A DNA stretch of 14,668 nt from Acidobacteriota bacterium (lineage in GTDB: Bacteria > Acidobacteriota > Terriglobia > Terriglobales > Acidobacteriaceae). A program made the translations under genes and the position numbers. The stretch lies in NCBI GenBank assembly GCA_021781075.1, contig JAJXXN010000038.1, positions 1-14,668 on the forward strand, in the 5' to 3' direction. Numbering within the stretch: position 1 is the stretch's first letter; the number at the start of each line of letters is the position of its first letter. Under the pieces are notes generated by a model. It searched no databases and was not told where the DNA came from. It was given only the letters and a program-made list of their open reading frames with translations. Positions 1 through 6,517 of the stretch are shown one piece after another.

Positions 1-578
1 TGCCGCCGGTGCAGCCTGCAACGGAGTTTGCCGCCGTTGAAACCCACAAGGACGAAAAGGTTTCCATTGCCGTTGAACCCTACGACACGCGCGAAAAAAC
101 CTCCATCTTCCGCATCGACTACCTCGCCCACGGCGTCATGCCCATCCGCCTCATCGTCACCAACAACGGCGACACACCCATCAGCCTGCGCGAGGCGCGC
201 ATCCTCTTTGAGACGCCCGACGGGGAGCGCATCAACGCGGCCGAGCCGGAGGACGTGGAGCGCCTCATGACCCGCAGGCAGCGTGAAGGCAGCAAAATTC
301 CACTTCCCATGCCGCTGCCGCCCATCCACACCAAGGGCAAGGGAAACTACAAGGACATTGAGGCCGACTTCAACACCTTTGAATACTCCGCGCTGACCGT
401 TGAGGCACACTGCACGCGCGCGGGGTTTCTTTTTTATGATGTGAACGGGTTGGGCGATCCACTGAAGGGAAGCAGCATGCTGATCCGGAAGATTCTGAAC
501 GCCGAGGGGCAGGAGCTGTTTTATTTTGAAATTCCGTTTGAAAAATACCTGCGTTCAAAGTCCAGCCAGATGGATTAG
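1..578 (+). CDS. Secreted/envelope protein of unknown function, 3' part
   Basis: The reading frame is open from the window edge to a TAG at 576-578. The GTG at position 9 is probably internal, so the gene is cut at its 5' end and about 190 C-terminal residues are seen. The visible part begins as a proline-rich stretch. It then has a beta-rich block with the motif YLAHGVMPIRLIVTNNGD, which resembles the start of an Ig-like domain, and a conserved-looking end (GFLFYDVNGLGDPLKG, then LFYFEIPFEKYL). A charged loop sits between them. No catalytic motif, metal site or membrane segment is visible. I associate this block pattern with uncharacterised secreted or lipoprotein families of Acidobacteria. 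That is recall, not a search result. Any signal peptide would lie outside the window. It converges on queD across about 145 bases. Confidence 0.75.
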   Translation, partial: PPVQPATEFAAVETHKDEKVSIAVEPYDTREKTSIFRIDYLAHGVMPIRLIVTNNGDTPISLREARILFETPDGERINAAEPEDVERLMTRRQREGSKIPLPMPLPPIHTKGKGNYKDIEADFNTFEYSALTVEAHCTRAGFLFYDVNGLGDPLKGSSMLIRKILNAEGQELFYFEIPFEKYLRSKSSQMD

Positions 579-722
579 GGCGCGGCGAGGAGGCTGGTTG
601 CCCGCAGCGGGTCAAGCGGCCAACCCATTCCTGATGGACAAGAGAGTTGGCACGCCCGCAGATTGAAGGGCAGGACCATCGGGCACGCGATTCAAAGTTG
701 GAACAGGCCGGCTGGGCGGGAG
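579..722. other. Intergenic region between convergent genes, imperfect inverted repeat
   Basis: This 144-base gap separates two convergent genes. It holds an imperfect inverted repeat at 596-605 and 616-625 (GGTTGcCCGC against GCGGcCAACC, one C-C mismatch, 10-base loop). No T-run follows on either strand, so it is a poor intrinsic terminator candidate. No open reading frame or RNA gene is apparent. Confidence 0.25.
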
Positions 723-1100
723 CTACTCGTAGTAGGTGGCGGTGGTCGTGTCGGTTTCCCAGATGGTGCAGTCCTTGACGCGGACGCGGCCATTGGTGAT
801 GCGCACAAGCTCCGAGTTGGTCTGGTCGAAAAAGTAACGCGCCAGGTTTTCTGCCGAGGGGTTCAGCTCGATGAACGGCTTGATGTCGTTCAGCATCTGG
901 TGGTCCAGGTAATCAATTGTGGGCTTGAGGATATTTTTCAGCAGCTTGAAGTCGAGCAGCAGTCCTGTCTCGTCAAGTGAATTGCCGGCCAGCGTCACGC
1001 GCACCTTGTAATTATGGCCGTGCGGGTTCTCGCACTTGCCATGGTAATTGCGCAGGTAATGTCCGGAGCTGAAACCGGCCTCGACTGTGACTTCATACAT
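723..1100 (-). CDS. queD: 6-carboxy-5,6,7,8-tetrahydropterin synthase (QueD / COG0720 family)
   Basis: This 125-residue protein has the normal length for the T-fold PTPS/QueD family. QueD converts 7,8-dihydroneopterin triphosphate to 6-carboxytetrahydropterin, on the way to preQ0 and the tRNA base queuosine. The three zinc ligands are H14 (in FSSGH) and H27 and H29 (HGHNY). C23 is the expected catalytic cysteine in a Cx3HGH motif. D66 and H67 form the conserved LDH segment, PSAEN lies at 81-85, and E115 (IWET) is the usual pterin anchor. E24 directly follows C23, so the site also satisfies the Ex2HGH pattern linked to folate-type PTPS-III enzymes. No other queuosine gene is in the window. The ATG at 1100 has no strong Shine-Dalgarno; a TAAAAT at 1130-1135 on this strand could be a -10 box for a separate transcript. 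Confidence 0.93.
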   Translation of the reverse strand: MYEVTVEAGFSSGHYLRNYHGKCENPHGHNYKVRVTLAGNSLDETGLLLDFKLLKNILKPTIDYLDHQMLNDIKPFIELNPSAENLARYFFDQTNSELVRITNGRVRVKDCTIWETDTTTATYYE

Positions 1101-1187
1101 TGTGGTTGTGTTGCCCCCGTCCAGTTTTCATTTTAACGTGAAAGTTTTTTCCCGCCCCCATGCAATTCCCTTTGGGCAAAATCCCCT

Positions 1188-1670
1188 TCAGTCGATCCTT
1201 ACATCCGGTTCGTTCTCGTCGCCGGTTTTCCCCGCACGCAGCCAACCCTCGATGATTGCGGCCAAATGACGCGGGGTCACGCTCTCCCCGGTCGCGCGCA
1301 GCTCGTCCAGCCGCCACCAGCGGAACCCGGCCGTCACACGCGCCTCAACCACATCGCTCATCCGCGGCTCAAATCGCATCGTCTCCACCAAATAAAGCCG
1401 CTCTCGCTGGCGAACCCTGCGCCCCTGCCAGTTGAAAGTATGGTCGCGCCTTAACAACATCGGCCCAAGTTGAAATTCCGCCAGGCCCAGCTCTTCTTGC
1501 AGCTCTCGCCGCAATGCGCTCTCCTCCGCCTCGCCCTCCTGCACTCCACCGCCGGGCGTCACCCAGAAACCCTCGGCCTCGGGCGATTCGCGCAGTTGCA
1601 TGAGCAAGACCTCCTGTTGCGGGCTCAACAGGATCGCCCGAACCGCGCGCCGGTCGTGGACCTCAACCAT
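1188..1670 (-). CDS. Nudix hydrolase
   Basis: The gene encodes a single Nudix domain that hydrolyses a nucleoside diphosphate linked to another moiety; the substrate cannot be read from sequence. From the ATG at 1670 it has 160 residues. The Nudix box is a perfect match to Gx5Ex7REUxEExGU at residues 41-63 (G41, E47, R55-E56, E59-E60, G62), preceded by FWVTPGG. The frame is open further upstream, but the only start there is a TTG at 1745 inside the upstream gene, with low-complexity A/P/G-rich translation. The ATG at 1670 begins the conserved domain, has AGGCGG four bases upstream, and overlaps the end of the upstream membrane gene by eight bases (ATGGTTGA). Translational coupling is therefore likely. 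A C-terminal stretch of about 20 charged residues looks disordered. Confidence 0.9.
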   Translation of the reverse strand: MVEVHDRRAVRAILLSPQQEVLLMQLRESPEAEGFWVTPGGGVQEGEAEESALRRELQEELGLAEFQLGPMLLRRDHTFNWQGRRVRQRERLYLVETMRFEPRMSDVVEARVTAGFRWWRLDELRATGESVTPRHLAAIIEGWLRAGKTGDENEPDVRID

Positions 1671-1935
1671 TGCGCCGCCTGTTGCTGCGCCGGGACTGGC
1701 GCTCGCTTTGCCGCCGGGCTTCGGTGCGGCGGTCGACTTGTTCAAAGAGGTTGCTCATCACGGCAACAAAGGAGGCCAGCAGCGCGCCAAGCACAAGCAG
1801 GAAGCCGACGGAGCGCCACAATGCGGCATTGGCCGGAAGCCCCGGCTGCAGGCGGTACGGCACCAGCGCCATCAACAGGCTCAAGGCCCCGAAAAATCCC
1901 AGCGTTCCGGCGAGAATGTAAAAGTTGCGCGACAT
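1663..1935 (-). CDS. Small two-helix membrane protein of unknown function
   Basis: This 90-residue protein has two clear hydrophobic helices at about residues 5-26 and 42-63, joined by a short polar loop. A strongly basic cytoplasmic-type tail (residues 69-90) is packed with arginine and serine. I do not recognise a family. The positive-inside rule places the tail in the cytoplasm. That puts both termini inside, with the loop between the helices in the periplasm. It starts at an ATG at 1935 with a weak AGG five bases upstream, 49 bases after dinG, and its TGA overlaps the ATG of the Nudix gene. The tight coupling suggests co-expression with the Nudix hydrolase. The basic tail could bind anionic lipid or nucleic acid, but this is inference. 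Confidence 0.72.
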   Translation of the reverse strand: MSRNFYILAGTLGFFGALSLLMALVPYRLQPGLPANAALWRSVGFLLVLGALLASFVAVMSNLFEQVDRRTEARRQSERQSRRSNRRRNG

Positions 1936-1984
1936 GATTGCCTGATGCGCTCCCCGCTTTCATTCTATCGCCCGATGGAATCCG

Positions 1985-4000
1985 CTATTCGCGCAAACCG
2001 AAAAAGCGCTCCACATCCTCAATCTGCGTGGTCACGCGGTAGGGCGGCAGGCTCTTCAAAAAAATCTGCCCGTAGCGCTGGGTACGGATGCGCGGGTCAA
2101 GCAGCACAAGCACGCCGCGGTCTTCAAGCGACCGGATCAGCCTGCCGAATCCCTGCTTCAAGGTGATTACGGCCGACGGCACCTGGTAATCAAAGAATGG
2201 CTTGCCGCCCGACTCCTCAATCGCCTTCATCCGCGCCTGCACAATCGGGTCCGTCGGAACGGCAAAGGGCAGCCGGTCGATGATGACGCAGCTCAGCGCC
2301 TCGCCCTGCACATCCACCCCCTGCCAAAAGCTCGACGTGCCGAAGAGCACCGCATTCGGCGTGGTACGAAACTCATCCAGCAGCGCCTTGCGCGGCGCCG
2401 TGCCATGCAACAGCAGCGGGTAATCAAGCACCGGCAGAAGCCGCTCATACAACTGGCGCATCTGCTTGTAGCTGGTGAAGAGGCAGAAGGCTCGCCCACG
2501 CGTGATTTTCAAGACCTGCACGATGGTTTCGGCGGCTTGGTCGAGGAATGCCTCGGCGCGCGGGTCGGGCAGGTTCGGAGGCAGATACAAGACCGCCTGG
2601 CGGTCGTAACGAAAATGCGACGGGACAACGAGCTCGCGGGTTTCCCGCAGGCCGAGGCGCTTCTTGATGTGCTCAAAGCCGCCCTGCACGGTCAGCGTCG
2701 CCGAGGTCAGCACCGCAGTCGGAATCACGTCAAAGACGCGCTCCGCCAGCAACTCGGAAACATCGATTGGCGTCGCCTGCAAAAATGTCAGCCGCGACCC
2801 GCCTCTGCCCGCGGCCTGTTGAAGTGTCTGGCGGCCCGTGGCGGGCGCGGCGCGGCGCTCCATCCAATAGACCATGTTCGAGGCTGCTGATTCGAGGAGG
2901 AACTCAAGCTCGCTGCGCAGATGAGCAGCGCGCTTTTTCAATCCCGGCGCTTCGTCCACACCCCGCGCGTTGTCCAGCTCCGCCTCAAGCCTGCGCAATG
3001 TGTGGCGCACACTCAAATACAAATCGCCCGATTGCTCCAGAAAATCCCCGCGCTCCGTGAACGGCTGGCGGCCATCGCCCTCCATGGGCAGGTTGGCAAA
3101 GAAGATCCGCGCCCGTTCGCGCAATTGTTGTGTGGCCGTCAGAATTTCAGGCGTCAGCGCGTTGCGCGGCCTCAAAAAATGTTCCGTGTCGCGGGCCAGC
3201 TCTTCAAAACGGAGGTTGCTGACAGAAAGACCAAAGTAATTCGAGGCAATCTCCTCGAGCTCATGCGCCTCGTCAAAAATTACAGCCGCCGCTTCGGGAA
3301 GGATCCCCGCATCCGGCGCACCCGCCGCCTCGGCGCGCACCGCAAGGTCGGCGAAAAATAAATGATGATTCACGATGATGATGTCGGACTCGAGCGCGCG
3401 CCGCCGCATCTCGGTGATGAAGCAACGCTGGTAGTCCGGGCAGCTTTGACCGAGGCATGCCTCGCTGCGCGCATCAAGTTTTTGCCAAAGCACGCTGGAC
3501 TCAGGCAGCCCGGAGAGCTCGGCGCGGTCACCCGTCCCGGTCTGCTTCTCCCATTCCTCAATCTGCCGGTACTGGTCAATCTCTTCCAGGCCGCTTAGAA
3601 TCGGCTGCTCGCGCAGGCTCACCAGCTTGTGCCGGCACAAATAATTCTGTCGGCCCTTCATGTAACAGACCGCCAATGGCCCAAGCAGCGATTCAAGAAA
3701 CGGCACATCGCGGAAAAACAACTGGTCCTGCAGCGCCCGCGTCCCGGTGGAGACTATCACCCGCCGCCCCGTTCGCAATGCGGGCAGCAGATAGGCCAGC
3801 GTCTTGCCCGTTCCCGTTCCCGCCTCCACAATCAGATGCCTGCGCTCCGTCAGCGCCTGCTCCACGCTCTTCGCCATCTCCATCTGCCCGGGACGGTATT
3901 CAAACGGCAGCGCGGAGTTGGCCAGCACGCCGCCGGGCGCAAAAAACTGATGCACTGTGGGATACTTGCGGGATTGGTTCTCGAAGTCGCTGCGACTCAT
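1985..4000 (-). CDS. dinG: DinG/Rad3-family ATP-dependent DNA helicase with Fe-S cluster
   Basis: This is a superfamily 2 (XPD/DinG-like) 5'-3' helicase, predicted to act on DNA in repair or on R-loops and structured DNA. From the ATG at 4000 it has 671 residues. Walker A is AGTGTGKT (K66). Four cysteines, C122, C182, C187 and C193, have the spacing of the [4Fe-4S] cluster domain. The DEAH box is at 243-246. Motif V/VI elements follow: SSFWQGVDVQGE, then QGFGRLIR near residue 616. There is no exonuclease domain, so it is the YoaA/DinG type. The start is uncertain. The frame is open to 4426, but the outer part lies antisense to the divergent secreted-protein gene. An ATG at 4138 has AGGA nine bases upstream and would add 46 S/T/P/D-rich residues. 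The ATG at 4000 puts the conserved FFAPGGVL near the N terminus but has GAGG directly abutting it. Confidence 0.92.
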   Translation of the reverse strand: MSRSDFENQSRKYPTVHQFFAPGGVLANSALPFEYRPGQMEMAKSVEQALTERRHLIVEAGTGTGKTLAYLLPALRTGRRVIVSTGTRALQDQLFFRDVPFLESLLGPLAVCYMKGRQNYLCRHKLVSLREQPILSGLEEIDQYRQIEEWEKQTGTGDRAELSGLPESSVLWQKLDARSEACLGQSCPDYQRCFITEMRRRALESDIIIVNHHLFFADLAVRAEAAGAPDAGILPEAAAVIFDEAHELEEIASNYFGLSVSNLRFEELARDTEHFLRPRNALTPEILTATQQLRERARIFFANLPMEGDGRQPFTERGDFLEQSGDLYLSVRHTLRRLEAELDNARGVDEAPGLKKRAAHLRSELEFLLESAASNMVYWMERRAAPATGRQTLQQAAGRGGSRLTFLQATPIDVSELLAERVFDVIPTAVLTSATLTVQGGFEHIKKRLGLRETRELVVPSHFRYDRQAVLYLPPNLPDPRAEAFLDQAAETIVQVLKITRGRAFCLFTSYKQMRQLYERLLPVLDYPLLLHGTAPRKALLDEFRTTPNAVLFGTSSFWQGVDVQGEALSCVIIDRLPFAVPTDPIVQARMKAIEESGGKPFFDYQVPSAVITLKQGFGRLIRSLEDRGVLVLLDPRIRTQRYGQIFLKSLPPYRVTTQIEDVERFFGLRE

Positions 4001-4030
4001 CCTCAAATCATCATAGTCATCCGGGCTGCC

Positions 4031-4125
4031 ATTCTTTTGAGTGCGGGGCGCGGATGACCGGATTGCGGCAGTTGTGTCGGATGGCCTTGTCGAGGACCCA
4101 CTGGGGCTAGTAGGCTCAAAAGAAT
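4031..4125. repeat. Perfect 11-bp inverted repeat in divergent dinG upstream region
   Basis: The arms are ATTCTTTTGAG at 4031-4041 and CTCAAAAGAAT at 4115-4125, exact reverse complements 73 bases apart. They lie between the ATG at 4000 of dinG and the divergent gene starting at 4169, in a stretch that translates only to low-complexity sequence. They could be paired operator sites or the base of a long RNA stem. Confidence 0.5.
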
Positions 4126-4168
4126 CCTGCCATTGCATCCCATGCCATCCTGAAAGAGCAGTCAGAAA

Positions 4169-4954
4169 GTGAAAGCCAGAAACATCAATACGATCCGTGT
4201 CTTCCTCCTCCTGGCTTGCTGCCTTCTTCCCTGCCTTGGCCGCGACTGTTCCGCGCAACTGCCCGATGACCCGTCCGCCACACAGGAAAATCCTTTCAAG
4301 GAGAAGGTGGACCAATTGAAGAGCATCACGCGTTTCATTCGCCCTTCCGAGCGCCCCCACCTGCCCGGCGAACCCCCCGCTGCCCCGCTCACATTCCACG
4401 AGCAAACACTCTTCTACGTTCAGCAAACCTTCGGCACCTCCTCCTTTGTGCTCTGCTCATACCCGCCGTTGATTACCATGGGCTTTCCTGAAAAAAACTA
4501 CCCGCAAGAGTGGAAAGACGGCGCTGGGGCTTACGCGCGCAACTACGGCGACGTCTTCGCCACCCACGTCGCCGCGCAGACCGGCAAATACCTCGTCGCC
4601 GCGCTCGTCCGCGAGGACCCGCGCTACTTTGCGGCCACCAGCACCAACCCCGCCGCACGCACCATCCATGCCATCGGCTTCACCCTCATCGACCGCTCCA
4701 GGGACGGCGGCTCCATGATCGCCCTCTCCAACATTGCCGGCGCATTCGCCGGCGGGTTCGTCGGCCGCGCCTACCTGCCGCGCGGCTACAACGACAATGT
4801 CCACGCGCTGCAGCGCACAGTCGGGCTCTTGGACGGCTCGTTTACCGTGCCCATCCTCGGCACCACCACTCACAACCTCATCCAGGAGTTCACGCCTGAA
4901 CTTGCGGCGCTGGGCCGCAAGCTGCACCTGGTGCGAAGGCAGCCGGTAGACTGA
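4169..4954 (+). CDS. Secreted protein of unknown function (acidobacterial type)
   Basis: This 261-residue protein starts with GTG. It has a classical signal peptide: basic N terminus (K2, R4, R10), hydrophobic core around 11-22, and likely cleavage after residue 29 or 30 (CSAQ). The LLAC within the core superficially resembles a lipobox, but the hydrophobic run before it is too short. The mature part has a YARNYGDVFATHV block (122-134), REDPRYFA (148-155), then TLIDRSRDGG (172-181) and a glycine/alanine-rich NIAGAFAGGFVGRAYLP (188-204). I recall similar FGD/DPRYF/D-G-G blocks in uncharacterised secreted proteins that are numerous in Acidobacteria, but I cannot name a function. The amphipathic small-residue segments near the C terminus could suggest envelope association. 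It is divergent from dinG and 80 bases upstream of der. Confidence 0.8.
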   Translation: MKARNINTIRVFLLLACCLLPCLGRDCSAQLPDDPSATQENPFKEKVDQLKSITRFIRPSERPHLPGEPPAAPLTFHEQTLFYVQQTFGTSSFVLCSYPPLITMGFPEKNYPQEWKDGAGAYARNYGDVFATHVAAQTGKYLVAALVREDPRYFAATSTNPAARTIHAIGFTLIDRSRDGGSMIALSNIAGAFAGGFVGRAYLPRGYNDNVHALQRTVGLLDGSFTVPILGTTTHNLIQEFTPELAALGRKLHLVRRQPVD

Positions 4955-5023
4955 GCGGCGCGCAGTCAAGCTGACAACATATAAACTGTAGATTGAAGCC
5001 CACCATAAACCGCAGCCGGGAGC

Positions 5024-5029
5024 AGGGAG
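5024..5029 (+). promoter_or_regulatory. Shine-Dalgarno deciding the TTG start of der
   Basis: AGGGAG lies five bases before TTG at 5035. The alternative TTG at 4993 has no Shine-Dalgarno, so the downstream TTG is preferred. Confidence 0.5.
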
Positions 5030-5034
5030 CCGCA

Positions 5035-6492
5035 TTGGCCAAGTATCACAAATCCGTTGTGCCGTCGCGCGCACGCGCTGAAACGCTGCCGGTGGTGGCC
5101 ATAGTCGGGCGCCCGAACGTCGGCAAGTCCACGCTCTTCAACCGCCTCACAAAATCACGCCGCTCGATTGTGGGCGATGAGCCTGGCATCACGCGCGACC
5201 GCATCTATGGCGAGTACGAGTGGGGCGGCCGCATCTTCCGGCTGGTCGATACCGGCGGCATCATTCCCAATGACCCCGAGCTCATCCCCGCTGAAATCTT
5301 CAACCAGGCCAAGGTCGCCCTCGATGAGGCTGATGCGCTGGTCTTTGTGACGGATGTGCGCACCGAACTCGCCAGCCCTGACTATGACCTGGCAAAACTG
5401 CTCATCCGAGGCGGCAAGCCCGTCTTCCTCGCCGTGAACAAGGTTGAGGGTACCGGCCTTTCTGCAGAGGCGGAGAACTTCAGGCGGCTTGGGATTCAGC
5501 AGGTTTACCCCATCAGCGCGGAGCACGCGCAGGGCATAGGCGATTTGCTCGATGCAATCAGCGCCGCCCTGCCCGGGGAAGGCTTTGAGGAGCCGAAGGC
5601 CAAGCGCAAGCAAGAGACCGACGAGCTGGGCGAGGAAGTGCACCGGAGTCATGGGGAATATGAGCCGGAAGAGACCTCGATAGCGATTATCGGCAAGCCC
5701 AACGTGGGCAAGTCCACGCTGCTCAATGCGCTGACCGGGTCGACTCGCGCGATTGTAAGCCCGATTGCGGGCACGACGCGCGACGCGGTCGATGAGGTGG
5801 TGGATTACCAGGGCAAGACGCTGCGTTTTGTGGACACGGCTGGAATCCGTCGCAAGGGCAAGACGCACCTGATGGCCGAAAAACTGAGCGTCGTCATGGC
5901 GCGACGGCATCTTGAGGCCGCCGACGTTGCGCTTCTCCTCATCGACGCAAGCGAGGGCGTCACCGCAAGCGACGCCACCATCGGTGGCTATGCGCATGAG
6001 AGCGGCCGCAGCGTCATCATCCTCGTCAACAAGTGGGACCTGGTGACCACCGCGCGCACCGACGGAAAAGCACCCGCTGACCGCGAAATTTATGAGCAGC
6101 AGTTGCGCCGCGCGCTCAAATACCTGGATTATGCCCCGGTGATCTTTCTTTCAGCCAAGGAAGGCAGCAACATGGGCCGGGTTTTGAGCGAGGTGGTGCG
6201 GGTTGCCACCGAGCGGAGGAAGCGCGTAACGACCGGCGAGATGAACCGTTTTCTCGAACGTGTGGATTTCCAGCGCGCGACGGTCCCCATGGCAAAGCGC
6301 GTTCGGATTTTTTATATGACACAGGCCGCTGTTGCGCCGCCGACGTTTATTTTGTTTACCGACCGCGCTGTGAAGCTGCACTTTGCGTTTGAGCGATTTT
6401 TGGAGAACCAGGTCAGGGCGAGCTTTGGATTTGAAGGCACGCCGATCTGGTTCAAAGTGCGCGCAAGAAACGCCGGGAAAAAGGGCGGGTAG
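5035..6492 (+). CDS. der: Ribosome biogenesis GTPase Der (EngA)
   Basis: Der is an essential GTPase with two tandem G domains and a C-terminal KH-like domain, and it assists assembly of the 50S ribosomal subunit. With the TTG start at 5035 the protein has 485 residues. G domain 1 has GRPNVGKST (25-33), DTGG (72-75) and NKVE (135-138). An acidic, K/E-rich linker runs to about 213. G domain 2 has GKPNVGKST (220-228), DTAG (267-270) and NKWD (332-335). The KH-like domain occupies roughly 395-485. NKVE in place of NKxD in the first domain is a conservative change that I recall in some Der proteins. The first 14 residues of the longer TTG frame (from 4993) are not conserved-looking. It converges with the M1-like gene across only 25 bases, so readthrough or overlapping 3' ends are possible. 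Confidence 0.96.
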   Translation: MAKYHKSVVPSRARAETLPVVAIVGRPNVGKSTLFNRLTKSRRSIVGDEPGITRDRIYGEYEWGGRIFRLVDTGGIIPNDPELIPAEIFNQAKVALDEADALVFVTDVRTELASPDYDLAKLLIRGGKPVFLAVNKVEGTGLSAEAENFRRLGIQQVYPISAEHAQGIGDLLDAISAALPGEGFEEPKAKRKQETDELGEEVHRSHGEYEPEETSIAIIGKPNVGKSTLLNALTGSTRAIVSPIAGTTRDAVDEVVDYQGKTLRFVDTAGIRRKGKTHLMAEKLSVVMARRHLEAADVALLLIDASEGVTASDATIGGYAHESGRSVIILVNKWDLVTTARTDGKAPADREIYEQQLRRALKYLDYAPVIFLSAKEGSNMGRVLSEVVRVATERRKRVTTGEMNRFLERVDFQRATVPMAKRVRIFYMTQAAVAPPTFILFTDRAVKLHFAFERFLENQVRASFGFEGTPIWFKVRARNAGKKGG

Positions 6493-6517
6493 GGCGTTCA
6501 GAAAGCAACCATCGACT

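Noticed and set aside
4001..4426. N-terminal extension of the dinG frame by up to 142 residues
   Set aside because: The outer 96 residues lie antisense to the secreted-protein gene and the rest is low-complexity. DinG-type proteins start close to the FFAPGG block. ATG 4138 stays open as an alternative.
5155..5997. A 280-codon minus-strand open frame opposite der
   Set aside because: It mirrors the conserved GTPase coding sequence. No start signal or protein motif supports it.
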